Positions 24,250 through 33,004 of a stretch of DNA of 43,853 bases are shown piece after piece. Location: positions 1-43,853 of the forward strand of contig JAFEBY010000034.1 in the NCBI GenBank assembly GCA_018242465.1, given 5' to 3'. A program made the translations under genes and the position numbers. How positions within the stretch are numbered: the stretch's first letter is position 1; the number at the start of each line of letters is the position of its first letter. The notes under the pieces were generated by a model that saw only the letters and a list, made by a program, of their open reading frames with translations, was not told where the DNA came from and made no database searches. This DNA comes from Pseudomonadota bacterium. Its GTDB lineage: Bacteria; Pseudomonadota; Gammaproteobacteria; Xanthomonadales; Xanthomonadaceae.

Positions 24250-24813
24250 TTAGCGCGTGATCGCGCCGCCTGCCGGCGGCAACAGGGCAAAATCGAACGA
24301 CACTGCCTTTTGCGGCGGATCCGCCACATTCAGCTGGACGGTGGCGGTCTGGCCGCTGCCGATCGTCGTGGCATGCGGACCCGCCAGGTATTGCGACGCG
24401 GCATAGCGCCCCTGTGCCACCGGCACGCCATTGATGTCGGACAGCGTGAGCTGCAGCAACGGCCACGCCTGCGGCCAGCCTGCGTCATTGCGGAAGCTTG
24501 CCTGCACCACCAGCACGCCGGGACGATCGGGCGCAGCGTGGATGCGATGGTCGATGATCTTCAGGCTCGAGGGATCGCTCCACGCCGGCACGGTGCAGGC
24601 GAACACCTTGCATGCGGCCACGGCCAATGGGCGCGTCGAGGCATCGTTCGCCAATGCCGCGCGGCCACCGACCAGGACCTGCACCAGCAACAGCACGAAC
24701 AACACGAATGCCAGTGGCCATGCCCAACGCGGCACCTGCAGTTTTGCAGGTTCGGCATCGGGCGTTTCGCGGGCAAAACGCGGGGTTGCGGAATCTTCGG
24801 CCATGCCCGTCAT
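24250..24813 (-). CDS. DUF3426 membrane protein without the usual zinc ribbon
   Basis: A 187-residue protein with one transmembrane helix (about 31-50, [19 protein letters not shown]) and a periplasmic DUF3426-type domain containing LACKVFAC-like cysteines ([10 protein letters not shown]) and [17 protein letters not shown]. Family members commonly start with a CxxC zinc ribbon; here the N-terminal ~30 residues have no Cys, so the cytoplasmic part is reduced. It lies between prmA and fis, a conserved position in gammaproteobacteria. Its start overlaps the prmA stop by 4 bp. Function is unknown. Confidence 0.8.
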   Translation of the reverse strand: MTGMAEDSATPRFARETPDAEPAKLQVPRWAWPLAFVLFVLLLVQVLVGGRAALANDASTRPLAVAACKVFACTVPAWSDPSSLKIIDHRIHAAPDRPGVLVVQASFRNDAGWPQAWPLLQLTLSDINGVPVAQGRYAASQYLAGPHATTIGSGQTATVQLNVADPPQKAVSFDFALLPPAGGAITR

Positions 24814-25730
24814 TGTGCGCGACGCACGCCGTCGATGCGGATCCAGTCGTCCTGGCAGGCAACCTTCAGTTCATCGAACCACGCGGCATAGCGGTGCAGC
24901 AATTCGTCTTCCTGCCCCGCGAGGATGCCGGACAAGGCGATGCGCGTGCCGGGCTGGCAGTGATCCACCAATGTCTCCGCCAATGCATCGAGGGCGGAAG
25001 CGAGGATGTTGGCCACCACCACCGGATAGCGACGCGATGTGGCCTGCTCCGGCAACACTGCGTGCAAGTGCGCGGCAATACCATTGCGTTCGGCGTTGTC
25101 GTGGCTGGCGATGATCGCCTGTGGATCGTTGTCGATGCCGTCGGCACGCGCGGCACCAAGTTTGATCGCCGCCAGTGCAAGGATGCCGCTGCCGCAGCCG
25201 AAATCGAGGACGTCGCGGCCCTGCAATGCGCCTTGCGTGGCGAGCGTGTCCAGCCATTCCAGGCACAACGCCGTGGTCGGATGGGTGCCGGAACCGAAGG
25301 CGAGGCCGGGATCGAGGCGGATGATCGCGGCGTCGGCTCCTGCCTCGACGGGAACGTCATGGTTCCACGGCACCACCCAGGTGCGCGCGCCGAAACGCAT
25401 CGGCTTGAACTGGTCGAGCCACGCGCGTTCCCAGTCCTGGTCCTCGACCTTGCGAAAGGTCGTTTGATCCCAGCGCAGGCCGGGATCGAAACTCTCGAGC
25501 GCGGCGAGCAGCGCCAGCGCATCGGTATCGGCATCGAACAGCGCGGTCAGCGTCATCTGTTTCCACAGCGGCGTCTCGCCGACGCCGGGCTCGAAGATCG
25601 CCTGTTCGTCGGCAGTTTCGGCATCGGCGTCCTGCATCGTCACCGAGAGTGCGCCGAGGTCTTCCAGCGCGCGTTCGCAACGCGGCTGTTCCGCCAGCGT
25701 GCAGGGGAATGTGAGTTCGAGCCAGGGCAT
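24810..25730 (-). CDS. prmA: Ribosomal protein L11 methyltransferase
   Basis: A 306-residue SAM-dependent enzyme that trimethylates lysines and the N-terminus of ribosomal protein L11. The SAM-binding motif is [20 protein letters not shown], followed by [10 protein letters not shown], and the catalytic post-motif [10 protein letters not shown] contains the typical NIL. The first ~130 residues form the L11-recognition domain, with [18 protein letters not shown] before the methyltransferase fold. It is the first gene of an operon with DUF3426, fis and adh. The start codon is at 25730; a short tandem repeat lies just upstream. Confidence 0.95.
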   Translation of the reverse strand: MPWLELTFPCTLAEQPRCERALEDLGALSVTMQDADAETADEQAIFEPGVGETPLWKQMTLTALFDADTDALALLAALESFDPGLRWDQTTFRKVEDQDWERAWLDQFKPMRFGARTWVVPWNHDVPVEAGADAAIIRLDPGLAFGSGTHPTTALCLEWLDTLATQGALQGRDVLDFGCGSGILALAAIKLGAARADGIDNDPQAIIASHDNAERNGIAAHLHAVLPEQATSRRYPVVVANILASALDALAETLVDHCQPGTRIALSGILAGQEDELLHRYAAWFDELKVACQDDWIRIDGVRRAQ

Positions 25731-25736
25731 GTGACT

Positions 25737-25767
25737 ATTCTGCCGTTATTCTGCCGTTATTCCGCCG
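25737..25767. repeat. Short tandem repeat at PAP2/prmA junction
   Basis: ATTCTGCCGTT occurs twice head to tail (25737-25747 and 25748-25758), followed by a partial copy ATTCCGCCG. It spans the PAP2 stop codon and lies 6 bases before the prmA start, so copy-number changes could alter spacing between the two. Confidence 0.7.
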
Positions 25768-26932
25768 CGTCTTCGACCTGGACGTGGATCTGCGCCGCGC
25801 GCAAGGCCGCCAGATCGGAGGGATTGCCGTCCAGTCGCACCGAACCGCGCGCGATCTCCACCTTCAGGTGCGGCGCCGCTTCCGGGCGCACGCTCAGCAC
25901 CATCGGCGCGGAAATCTCGTGCGCCTGCCCCGTGTGGCGAATGGCATGCATGCGCGATGTCGCATCGCTGCTGTCGTCCTCACGTACGCGCACATTGGGG
26001 AACCCGACGCCCTTGACCTCGCCCTGCAGGTGCACGGCGTCGGCCTGCGCGGGATCGACGCGCACCTCCAGCGCAGCGCTTTCCAGTTTGAGCACGTAAC
26101 TGAAATTCGCTGCCATCGGCATGCGCACGTCGATGCGCTTGTGGAACGGTCGCACGAACAGCAATCCGGCCATCACCACGACGATCAATGCAACGAGCAA
26201 GGCATATCCCAGCCACGGTGGCCAGCGCGAGACCCATGCGCGCGCGCGCTGTCCCGAGATCAATGCATGCGAGGCCAGTGCCGCAGCCCAAGTGAGGATG
26301 CCCGACCACAACACATCGGAGAGGAAATGCCCGCCGGCGGCCATGCGCGCGCTGCCGATGGCACCGCCAAGCAAGAACGAGCCGATGATGATCGCAACAC
26401 CAAGTGTGGGGCGCACCGCCATCACCGTGAGTCCGATCGCACCGACCGCGAAGCCGACGGAGCAATGCCCGCACGGGAACGACTTGCCGACACCGGGCGT
26501 GCCGAGGTCGAGCGGTGGGCGATATTGCGCCTGGCCACCGAATTCCTGCAGCGTGCGCGGGCGCGGACGACCGGTGTAATCCTTGCCGATGCCGTTCACC
26601 AGCAGGCCAGTGCCAAGCGCGACCGTCGCCAACGAGGTCAACGCCATCTTGCGCACCAACGGATACTTGCGCCAGCGCGGCACCGCGAAAGCAAGGATCG
26701 ATGCCAGCACGATCAGCCACGACAGCGCCGAACCGAAGGCATAGAGCGTCTTGTACGGCTGTTTGTTGCCCATCGGCCACGAGGCGTCGTAGCCGAGTTC
26801 GAACGGTGCTTGATGATGGAAGTAAGCAGCGGCGCGGATGTCGAGATCACTCAACCAGAACGGCACGGTGCAGGCGATTGCAGCGACCGCCAGGACGATC
26901 CATGGCAACCACGCGCGCAGGCGCGGCGTCAC
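25757..26932 (-). CDS. PAP2-family membrane phosphatase with C-terminal periplasmic extension
   Basis: A 391-residue polytopic protein of the PAP2 superfamily. Motif 1 is K117...GRPRP, motif 2 is FPCGHCSVGF (153-161, Cys in place of the usual Ser of PSGH), and motif 3 is SARMAAGGHFLSDV (194-206) with the catalytic His and Asp. It should dephosphorylate a lipid phosphate or pyrophosphate on the periplasmic side. After the last helix (about 230-250) a ~125-residue soluble region rich in beta-strand-like sequence follows and is not part of the core. The start overlaps the stop of the ArnT-like gene (ATGA), suggesting the two work together on polyprenyl-linked sugars. Confidence 0.85.
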   Translation of the reverse strand: MTPRLRAWLPWIVLAVAAIACTVPFWLSDLDIRAAAYFHHQAPFELGYDASWPMGNKQPYKTLYAFGSALSWLIVLASILAFAVPRWRKYPLVRKMALTSLATVALGTGLLVNGIGKDYTGRPRPRTLQEFGGQAQYRPPLDLGTPGVGKSFPCGHCSVGFAVGAIGLTVMAVRPTLGVAIIIGSFLLGGAIGSARMAAGGHFLSDVLWSGILTWAAALASHALISGQRARAWVSRWPPWLGYALLVALIVVVMAGLLFVRPFHKRIDVRMPMAANFSYVLKLESAALEVRVDPAQADAVHLQGEVKGVGFPNVRVREDDSSDATSRMHAIRHTGQAHEISAPMVLSVRPEAAPHLKVEIARGSVRLDGNPSDLAALRAAQIHVQVEDAAE

Positions 26933-28452
26933 GGCAAAGGCTCCGTGGTGACATGACGACGCACGCGCACCACCTGCACCATGCGCGGCGGCGCATCCAT
27001 GCGTTGCACGCGGATCACGCCAAGCGCTTCGACGCGCTCATAGGCTTTCGTCAACGCCGCCGGTTCGGGCACGACATCGCCGGTTGCGGCGGCGCGCGAT
27101 CCATCCTGGCCACCGACGAATTCCACCCACAAGGCTTCCTGCGGCAGGCCACGACGCGCGGTGTCCATCTCGAACTGGTTGGTGATACGGCCGTCAACAT
27201 CGAGTGCCGCCACCGGGTACGGGTGCGGTTGCACGTAATAGGTCAGTTCCGCCAGCAACATGCGGTCCGACGACAGGATCGGCAAACCGCCCTGCTCCTG
27301 CGTGACCGGTTGCAGGGCGCGACCGAGTTCGCGCCAGCCAAGCACGCGCGCGTAGAGGTCGTTGCCGCTGCGCGATGGCGGGTGGCCGAGCTTGGCGCCG
27401 ATGTCGCGATAGTGGAGGATGCCGAGCTGCAGCACGAAGTTGAGCAGGATCACGCTCCACATCCACGCCGGCTTGCGCCCGCCCAGCCACAACGCCAGCC
27501 ACACGCTGCCGGCGGCGTAAGCGGTCACTGCCCAATTGGCGTTCGCCGCGGTCACCAGCGACAGCGCGAGCATCACCACCAGATAGGGAATGGTGAACGG
27601 CGCGAGGTCGCGCGCGTTGTCGCCACGGTCGCGGATCATCAGCATCACCAGCAACGGGAACGCGATCAGGCCGAAGATGCCCCATTGCGCGCCGAGGAAT
27701 TCGCCGAAGTGGCCGAAGTGCAGGCCGGCCTGGCTGGCATTGGTGAGGTCGGCGGTGTGGCGCACCGTTTCGAAGTGGTGCTGGATGTTCCAGGCGATAT
27801 TCGGCGCCATCAGCGCCAACCCGATCGCCAACGCGATCCACGGGCCCTTGCCGCGCACCGGCATGGAATCACGACCCCGCCACAGCACCCACGCCGCCAT
27901 CGGCACGAAGACCAGCATGGTGTATTTCGCCAGTGCGCCGAGACCGATCGCCACGCCGAGACCAATCCACCATTTCAGCTGCCCCTGCGTGCGCGCCATC
28001 CACAGCAACCACAACGCCCACGACCACGCCACCAGCAACAGCGCATCCGGCGACAGCACCCAGCCGCCCAGCGCCTGTCCCGGCATCGACAGGAACAATG
28101 CCGCGGCGATCAGGCCGGTGCGCGCGTTCTTCATCGCCGTGCCCAGTCGATAGAGGCCGAGCGCAGCCATCGGATACCCCAGCAACGCCGGCAATTTGAC
28201 GCCGAGTTCGCCATCGCCAAGCAGCAGGGTGCTGGCGCGCACCAACCACGCCACCAGCGGCGGCTTGGAGTAATACCCGAAGGCGAGGTCGCGCGACCAC
28301 AGCCAGTACTGCGCCTCGTCGACGAACAGGCTGTAGTCGTGGGTCCAGACGAACGCGATGCGGTACAGCAGGGTGCCGATGACCAGCAGGATCAGCCACG
28401 GCGCGATGCGCGCTTCTTCCTGTTCGAATGGCGAAGACGTGGAAACGCTCAC
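26929..28452 (-). CDS. ArnT/PMT-type glycosyltransferase (GT39/GT83)
   Basis: A 507-residue membrane protein with many transmembrane helices. The first periplasmic loop contains HDYSLFVDEAQYWLW, with the Asp-Glu that is catalytic in ArnT/PMT enzymes, followed by YYSKPPLVAWL, the family's signature. Such enzymes move a sugar from a polyprenyl-phosphate carrier to lipid A, protein or glycan in the periplasm. The GTG start at 28452 is the most likely one, because further upstream the frame runs antisense through the polymerase gene. With the PAP2 phosphatase it forms a two-gene unit. The donor and acceptor are not known; there are no arn genes nearby. Confidence 0.85.
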   Translation of the reverse strand: MSVSTSSPFEQEEARIAPWLILLVIGTLLYRIAFVWTHDYSLFVDEAQYWLWSRDLAFGYYSKPPLVAWLVRASTLLLGDGELGVKLPALLGYPMAALGLYRLGTAMKNARTGLIAAALFLSMPGQALGGWVLSPDALLLVAWSWALWLLWMARTQGQLKWWIGLGVAIGLGALAKYTMLVFVPMAAWVLWRGRDSMPVRGKGPWIALAIGLALMAPNIAWNIQHHFETVRHTADLTNASQAGLHFGHFGEFLGAQWGIFGLIAFPLLVMLMIRDRGDNARDLAPFTIPYLVVMLALSLVTAANANWAVTAYAAGSVWLALWLGGRKPAWMWSVILLNFVLQLGILHYRDIGAKLGHPPSRSGNDLYARVLGWRELGRALQPVTQEQGGLPILSSDRMLLAELTYYVQPHPYPVAALDVDGRITNQFEMDTARRGLPQEALWVEFVGGQDGSRAAATGDVVPEPAALTKAYERVEALGVIRVQRMDAPPRMVQVVRVRRHVTTEPLP

Positions 28453-28495
28453 GTGGGGAGGCGCCGTGGGAAAGACGCAAGGATACCGCAGCGGC

Positions 28496-29971
28496 TCAGA
28501 ACCCCAGCCCCAATTGGGGGGATGGCGGCGTTGCCGCGCGTGCCGGAACGCGGATCCGTGGCGTCGCACCGGACGGGCTGGACATCGCCGGCGCGCGTTG
28601 CTGTTCCTGTCCTTTCTTGTGTGCCTGTGTTTGCTTGTGCGCAGACTCGGCCAGCACCTTGAACTGGCGCTCGCGCAGCCGCACCAGTTCCCCGGCATGG
28701 GCGCGGGTGCGAACATCCTCCTCCAGTTTCACGTCCGGCAGGTGCGAGAACGGGATGCGCATCGGCGCGGCATCGTGCTCGATCGCGGTCTTCATCGACG
28801 CCACGAACAGCGCGTTGTTGCCATAGCGTCCGTTGACCTTGTCCAGCACCTGCGTGACCGATTGCCTGCGCCGCGTATTGGTGATCAGTTCGCGGCTGCG
28901 CTCGCTGCGCAACTCGATCCCGACCAGCGTCGCCGCGACCGACAGCGGTGGATTGCGCCTGGCATTCCAGCGCCCGCTCGCCGCCGCGCGCTCCAGCGGA
29001 GCGAGCATCTTCGCCAGCTGGTGCAACAGGCTGGGTGTGTCGTCGATCGGTGCGAATTCGACCGACGGACTGAATCGATCATCAAGTCCGACGAAACGCA
29101 CATGCAGTTGCAGGCCACGCGCCAGATAGCCGCCGTCCTCATGGCGTAGCCGCATCGCCGCCTTCGCCAGCAGTTTGAACAACACCGCGCGCATGCCTTC
29201 GAGCGTGCGCAGTTTCGGATCGAGCACATGCGAATGGCCGATCGATCCACGCTGCGTCTTGCGGTCCGGCACTTCGAGGCCGCGCACCTGCATCCAGAAG
29301 CGCTCGCCCTCGACACCGCCCCAGATCGCACGCAAGCGATCCTTGGGCGCCGCGCACAACGCCTCCACGCTGTCGATGCCGGCCGCGAGCAGGCGCGCCT
29401 CCATCGATGCGCCAATGCCGCACAGATCGCGCAGTTGCAATACATGCAGGGCGTGGGGAAGATCGTGCTGCTCCAGCACTACCAGGCCATCCGGCTTCTG
29501 CATGTCGGACGCGGTCTTGGCCAGGAACCGATTCGGGGCGATGCCGATGGAGCAGCGAATCACGGCGAATTCGTCGGCGATGCGACGCTTGATCGACCGC
29601 GCGATCGCGATCGCATTGTCGCGCTGGCGTTCGCGCCCGATCAGCCAGCACGGCACTTCGTCGATCGATCCCGGCGTGCCATGCGGGATGCAGTCGGCAA
29701 TCGCGGCCATCAGCTGGGTATGCGCCTGCAGGTAGCGCGCTGGCCGCGCCGGCACCACGATGAGTTCCGGGCACCGCTCGCGCGCCTCACGCACCAGTGT
29801 CCCGGTGCGGATGTCGAACTGCTTGGCTTCGATACTGGCAGCGATGCAGCAGGTGCTGTCTGTCATCACCGGTGCGACCGCGACCGGCCGCCCGCGCAAT
29901 TCCTCGGCGTCCTCTTGCTCGACGGAGGCAAAGTAGGAATTGAAATCGACGAAGAGGCAACGCAGCGTCAT
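28496..29971 (-). CDS. Y-family DNA polymerase (DinB/ImuB-like)
   Basis: A 491-residue translesion polymerase. The palm motifs are FVDFNSYFASVEQ (catalytic Asp and steric-gate Tyr/Phe) and SIDEV (catalytic Asp-Glu), so the active site looks intact, unlike ImuB, in which these residues are lost. The finger/little-finger region is around 155-340. The protein is longer than DinB (~350) and ends in a Pro/Gln-rich tail finishing QLGLGF, close to a beta-clamp-binding QLxLF motif. No ImuA or LexA-like gene is adjacent. It is a lone gene separated from rpiA by a 449-bp repeat-rich gap; no recognisable LexA box was seen upstream. Confidence 0.88.
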   Translation of the reverse strand: MTLRCLFVDFNSYFASVEQEDAEELRGRPVAVAPVMTDSTCCIAASIEAKQFDIRTGTLVREARERCPELIVVPARPARYLQAHTQLMAAIADCIPHGTPGSIDEVPCWLIGRERQRDNAIAIARSIKRRIADEFAVIRCSIGIAPNRFLAKTASDMQKPDGLVVLEQHDLPHALHVLQLRDLCGIGASMEARLLAAGIDSVEALCAAPKDRLRAIWGGVEGERFWMQVRGLEVPDRKTQRGSIGHSHVLDPKLRTLEGMRAVLFKLLAKAAMRLRHEDGGYLARGLQLHVRFVGLDDRFSPSVEFAPIDDTPSLLHQLAKMLAPLERAAASGRWNARRNPPLSVAATLVGIELRSERSRELITNTRRRQSVTQVLDKVNGRYGNNALFVASMKTAIEHDAAPMRIPFSHLPDVKLEEDVRTRAHAGELVRLRERQFKVLAESAHKQTQAHKKGQEQQRAPAMSSPSGATPRIRVPARAATPPSPQLGLGF

Positions 29972-30109
29972 GAGGGTGTCCGCTTGGCTCCGCAGTATCC
30001 GCGCCGCGCGTCTCCACGATGGCTGCGAATTTCACGGTTCTACTAAGAGGATGCGCGCGGTGTGTCGCATGACTCGCGACGAAGCATCGCCCGGCTGAGC
30101 GCCTATCGC

Positions 30110-30332
30110 GGTTGTCTGCAGCCGCCGACACGCCGTGAATACATCCATGTAGGCTCGTACGCAGCATCCATGCTGCGTACGGTCGGCTCTGCAGACGAAC
30201 CGCACGGCGCCGCCGGTGGTGCCGTTCAAGCGCATGAAAGCAACAACACGCGCGCGGCGGCGGGCGCGCCAGTCCGGCGCGCGGGCGTTGCGAGCCATGG
30301 ATGGCGAGCACGAGCCATACATGGATGTACTT
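30110..30332. repeat. Palindrome-rich intergenic element
   Basis: The 449-bp gap between the polymerase and rpiA has no gene. It holds a perfect 11-bp palindrome with a 4-base loop at 30156-30181 (CGTACGCAGCA/TGCTGCGTACG). Around it, near-inverted GGTTGTCTGCA (about 30110) and TGCAGACGAACC (about 30190) extend the stem. There is a perfect 7-bp stem at 30264-30282 (GCGCGCC/GGCGCGC). A longer inverted pair matches at 30140-30157 and 30311-30329 (TACATCCATGTAGGCTCG against CGAGCCATACATGGATGTA, one extra base). This looks like a dispersed REP-type element of the Xanthomonadales; other copies would be needed to prove it. Confidence 0.65.
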
Positions 30333-30420
30333 GCTGGCGTCCCGCGCACCGGAGCTGGTCGCCCGCCAAGCCAGCGCGTGCCTTGAACGCCGGGCGATTG
30401 CTTGCTTTCCGCGCGAGGCG

Positions 30421-31086
30421 TTACAGCACGCGCGGCGGTTCGCCGCCCACGACCACCACATCCGCCGGCCGGCGCGCGAACAGCCCGACGCTGATCACCC
30501 CGGGAATCTGGTTCAGGCGTTCCTCGACGCCCGCCGGATCGGTGATGCGCAGGTTGTGCAGATCGAGGATGTAGCCGCCATTGTCGGTGACGATCGGACG
30601 CTCCATCGCGTCCATGCGGAACACCGGCTGGCCTCCGGTCAGCGCCACCAGCTCGCGCGCGACCATGCTGCGCGCCATCGGCACCACTTCCACCGGCAGC
30701 GGGAACTTGCCGAGTACATCGACCTGCTTGCTGGCATCGATGATGCACACGAACGTCCTGCTCGCCTGGGCGATGATCTTCTCGCGCGTCAACGCCGCGC
30801 CGCCGCCCTTGATCAGGTTCTTGTGCGGATCGCACTCGTCGGCGCCATCGACATACAGCTCCAGTTCGCCGACCGCATTGAGATCGAACACCTCGATCCC
30901 GTGCGCGCGCAACTTTTCCGTGCTCTGCTCGGAACTCGACACCGCGCCCCGGATGCGGTGCTTCTCGCGCCCAAGCGCATCGATGAAGAACGCCACCGTC
31001 GAGCCGGTGCCGACGCCCACCATCATGCCGTCCTCGACCCAATCCATGGCCTTTTCGGCGGCCAGTCGCTTGCCTTCGTTGCTCAT
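30421..31086 (-). CDS. rpiA: Ribose-5-phosphate isomerase A
   Basis: A 221-residue enzyme that interconverts ribose 5-phosphate and ribulose 5-phosphate in the pentose phosphate pathway. Motifs are [15 protein letters not shown] (phosphate loop), DGADE (catalytic Asp), and [12 protein letters not shown] with the conserved Lys. The full length and C-terminus match E. coli RpiA. It is monocistronic or loosely linked to the EVE-domain gene upstream (22 bp gap). Its substrate ribulose 5-phosphate is the product of gnd at 2 kb. Confidence 0.97.
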   Translation of the reverse strand: MSNEGKRLAAEKAMDWVEDGMMVGVGTGSTVAFFIDALGREKHRIRGAVSSSEQSTEKLRAHGIEVFDLNAVGELELYVDGADECDPHKNLIKGGGAALTREKIIAQASRTFVCIIDASKQVDVLGKFPLPVEVVPMARSMVARELVALTGGQPVFRMDAMERPIVTDNGGYILDLHNLRITDPAGVEERLNQIPGVISVGLFARRPADVVVVGGEPPRVL

Positions 31087-31108
31087 TGTTTCGCGTTCCA
31101 GATGGTGG

Positions 31109-31582
31109 TCATTTCTTTTCGAGGCCGAGCAACAGCTTCCACTGCGCCGCCGTCACCGGCAGCACCGACAGCCGCGAACCGGTGCGCGTCAGGGCGAATT
31201 CCTCGCCGAGCGCATCGCGATGTTCACGGATCTCGGCCAACGACAGCGGACGCTTCAGGTGGCGCACGTAGCCGATGTCGACCAGGTCCCAGCGTGGCTG
31301 TTCCTGGGTCGATTTGGGATCGAAGTATTTCGACTTCTTGTTGAACTGTGTCGGGTCGGGATAGGGCGTTCCCGCCACTTCGCCGACGCCGTAGATGCCC
31401 GGCACTTCGCAGTTGGAGTGGTAGATGAAGACCTGGTCGCCCGGCTTCATCTGGCGCATGAAATTGCGCGCCTGATAGTTGCGCACACCGGTCCACGGTT
31501 CGCGCCCGACTTTTTGCAGGTTATCGATGGAGAAATCGGTCGGCTCGGTTTTCATCAGCCAGTAGTGGGCACGCGCACTCAT
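31109..31582 (-). CDS. EVE-domain protein
   Basis: A 157-residue protein made of a single EVE (PUA-like) domain. The family's pattern is clear: [49 protein letters not shown] and WDLVDI. EVE domains bind modified bases in DNA or RNA, such as 5-methylcytosine derivatives, and some work in restriction or RNA modification. The start at 31582 overlaps the stop of the 5-formyl-THF cyclo-ligase gene by ATGA; the longer frame beyond it is antisense. The ligand here is not known. Confidence 0.9.
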   Translation of the reverse strand: MSARAHYWLMKTEPTDFSIDNLQKVGREPWTGVRNYQARNFMRQMKPGDQVFIYHSNCEVPGIYGVGEVAGTPYPDPTQFNKKSKYFDPKSTQEQPRWDLVDIGYVRHLKRPLSLAEIREHRDALGEEFALTRTGSRLSVLPVTAAQWKLLLGLEKK

Positions 31583-32169
31583 GATTTTTCCCGCAGATAT
31601 GTGGTGGATTCGGTGACGATGGCATCGCAGGGCACGTCCCATTCGCGCGGCTGCAATGCCTCGACGCGCTGGCAGTCGAAACCGACGCCGACGCGCCATG
31701 GCGGTGAGGCGCGATGGTCGCGCAACGTGCGGTCGTACCAGCCTCCGCCCATGCCGAGGCGATGGCCTTTGGCGTCGAAGCCGGTCAGCGGCAGCACGAT
31801 CAACGCCATGTCCGTCACTCGAAGCAGCGATGTCGCTTCCAGCACCGGCTCGGGAATGCCGAAACGGTTCGGACGCGTTTCGTCGCCGGCGCGGAATGGC
31901 GCGAAGCATAAGGTGTTGTCGCTCTCATTCAGAACAGGCAGGCAGTAGACGCACTGCGGTGGCAGTCGCAACTGCCAAGCGTGCAGCGGCACTTCGCCAT
32001 CCACCGCCCAGTAGCCGGCGACGTACCCCTGCACCGGTGCGAACGGCAACGCCAGCAATGCGCGCGCCACCGTGTCGGCGGCGGCCAGGCGTTCGCCTGC
32101 GCTCACGCTGCGGCGGGCATCGCGCAGGCGGCGGCGGAGATCAAGGGCGGGATCGCGGGAGGCGGGCAT
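31579..32169 (-). CDS. 5-formyltetrahydrofolate cyclo-ligase
   Basis: A 196-residue enzyme that converts 5-formyl-THF to 5,10-methenyl-THF with ATP. Visible motifs are the N-terminal Arg-rich RRRLRDARR, the FGIPEP motif near residue 104, and the ATP/Mg loop LPLTGFDAKGHRLGMGGGWYDRTL. The gene is the partner of 6S RNA in gammaproteobacteria (ygfA in E. coli): 6S RNA lies 28 bp upstream on the same strand, so both may be made from one transcript, as in E. coli. The start is at 32169. Confidence 0.95.
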   Translation of the reverse strand: MPASRDPALDLRRRLRDARRSVSAGERLAAADTVARALLALPFAPVQGYVAGYWAVDGEVPLHAWQLRLPPQCVYCLPVLNESDNTLCFAPFRAGDETRPNRFGIPEPVLEATSLLRVTDMALIVLPLTGFDAKGHRLGMGGGWYDRTLRDHRASPPWRVGVGFDCQRVEALQPREWDVPCDAIVTESTTYLREKS

Positions 32170-32197
32170 CCGCGCATTATCCGCGATCGGGAAAGAA

Positions 32198-32379
32198 GGT
32201 TCCTCCGCCGTGCCGATGCGGCTGAACGGCCTTGAACCCAGGGTTCAAGTGGAAGCGCTTGGCGACCTTCGGGCTTTCCGCACATGGCGGACATGCACGC
32301 CCGGTCGCTTCACATTTCCGATGTCGTTCTTAAGGGACAAGGCGAATGTTTGCGCGCTGTCGAACACGGCAGAGGAAGC
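32198..32379 (-). ncRNA. ssrS: 6S RNA
   Basis: The ~182-nt minus-strand segment between zapA and the cyclo-ligase gene has the 6S RNA fold. The 5' end GCTTCCTCTGCCGTG pairs with the 3' end CACGGCGGAGGAA to form the closing stem. The diagnostic stretch CTTGAACCCTGGGTTCAAGG (32229-32248 on the plus strand) matches E. coli 6S RNA except for the central bases. The strongly bulged centre mimics open promoter DNA and binds RNA polymerase-sigma70 in stationary phase. Length (E. coli 184 nt) and gene order agree. End positions are accurate to a few bases. Confidence 0.93.
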
Positions 32380-32385
32380 AACGCC

Positions 32386-32391
32386 AGTATA
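32386..32391 (-). promoter_or_regulatory. -10 element of the 6S RNA promoter
   Basis: TATACT on the minus strand lies 7 bases before the predicted 6S RNA start at 32379, an ideal spacing for sigma70. No good -35 box is seen 17 bases further upstream. The short distance suggests that this is the processed or primary start. Confidence 0.6.
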
Positions 32392-32431
32392 GCCAACCGA
32401 AGTCGGCACGCACATGATTTTCTTCGCGCAT

Positions 32432-32728
32432 TCAGCGCGCGTCGTGGTCGGCGAGCGCGTTGAGCTTGCGTTCGAGATCCCCGAGCGTGCGATCGAATTC
32501 ATCGCCCAGCACCCCGCCCTGATGGCGCGTTTGCTGCAATTCGTGGGCAAGATTGAGTGCAGCGAGCACCGCGACGCGTTCGATCGCGGCCATGCGGTTG
32601 TTGCCGCGGATATCGCGCATCCGCTGGTCGAGCATGCGGGCGGCGGCGACCAGGTCGTCGCGTTCTTCCGGTTCGCACCCGACGCTGTAGTCGCGATCCA
32701 TCACGCGGACGTTGACGATTTCGCTCAC
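32432..32728 (-). CDS. zapA: Cell division protein ZapA
   Basis: A 98-residue FtsZ-ring-stabilising protein. The N-terminal head has VNVRVMDRDYSVGCEPEERDDL, and the coiled-coil tail is rich in heptads (LAHELQQTRHQ, RTLGDLERKLNALA). ZapA tetramers crosslink FtsZ filaments. It overlaps the upstream ZapB-like gene by 4 bp. It is followed by 6S RNA, the order known from E. coli. Confidence 0.93.
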   Translation of the reverse strand: MSEIVNVRVMDRDYSVGCEPEERDDLVAAARMLDQRMRDIRGNNRMAAIERVAVLAALNLAHELQQTRHQGGVLGDEFDRTLGDLERKLNALADHDAR

Positions 32729-32946
32729 GGCTGGTCCTCCAGCGCACGGACGCGATGAATCAACGCTTCGACGCGCACGCGCGCCTGCTCGTTGCGGGCG
32801 ATCAGGTCGGCGCGTTCATTCATCAGCTGCTGCTGCTCGGCGCGCAAGGCGCGATTCTCGTCGCTCAGGCGATGCAGGCGTGCGGACAGTCCTTCGGCGC
32901 GCTCCACCAGCGCCTGAAGTCGATCGATCGCGTCCTGCCCGTTCAT
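32725..32946 (-). CDS. ZapB-like coiled-coil protein (TIGR02449 type)
   Basis: A 73-residue protein that is nearly all coiled coil: repeated Leu/Ala heptads with LHRLSDENRALRAEQQQL. The gene precedes zapA and overlaps it by ATGA in many gammaproteobacteria of this group, so it probably works with ZapA in Z-ring assembly. Short coiled coils are hard to classify, so the family name is tentative. Confidence 0.8.
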   Translation of the reverse strand: MNGQDAIDRLQALVERAEGLSARLHRLSDENRALRAEQQQLMNERADLIARNEQARVRVEALIHRVRALEDQP

Positions 32947-33004
32947 GCCGAAACATTAGCATGCGGTCGCCGCCGGGCGTCACCGCCTGCTTTACACTGC
33001 GGAC

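Noticed and set aside
26515-28662. 715-codon plus-strand frame over the glycosyltransferase and phosphatase genes
   Set aside because: Extremely His/Arg/Gln-rich, typical of antisense reading through membrane-protein genes; no domains.
29972-30420. tRNA or small gene in the 449-bp gap before rpiA
   Set aside because: No cloverleaf and no reading frame with protein character; the gap is filled by palindromes.
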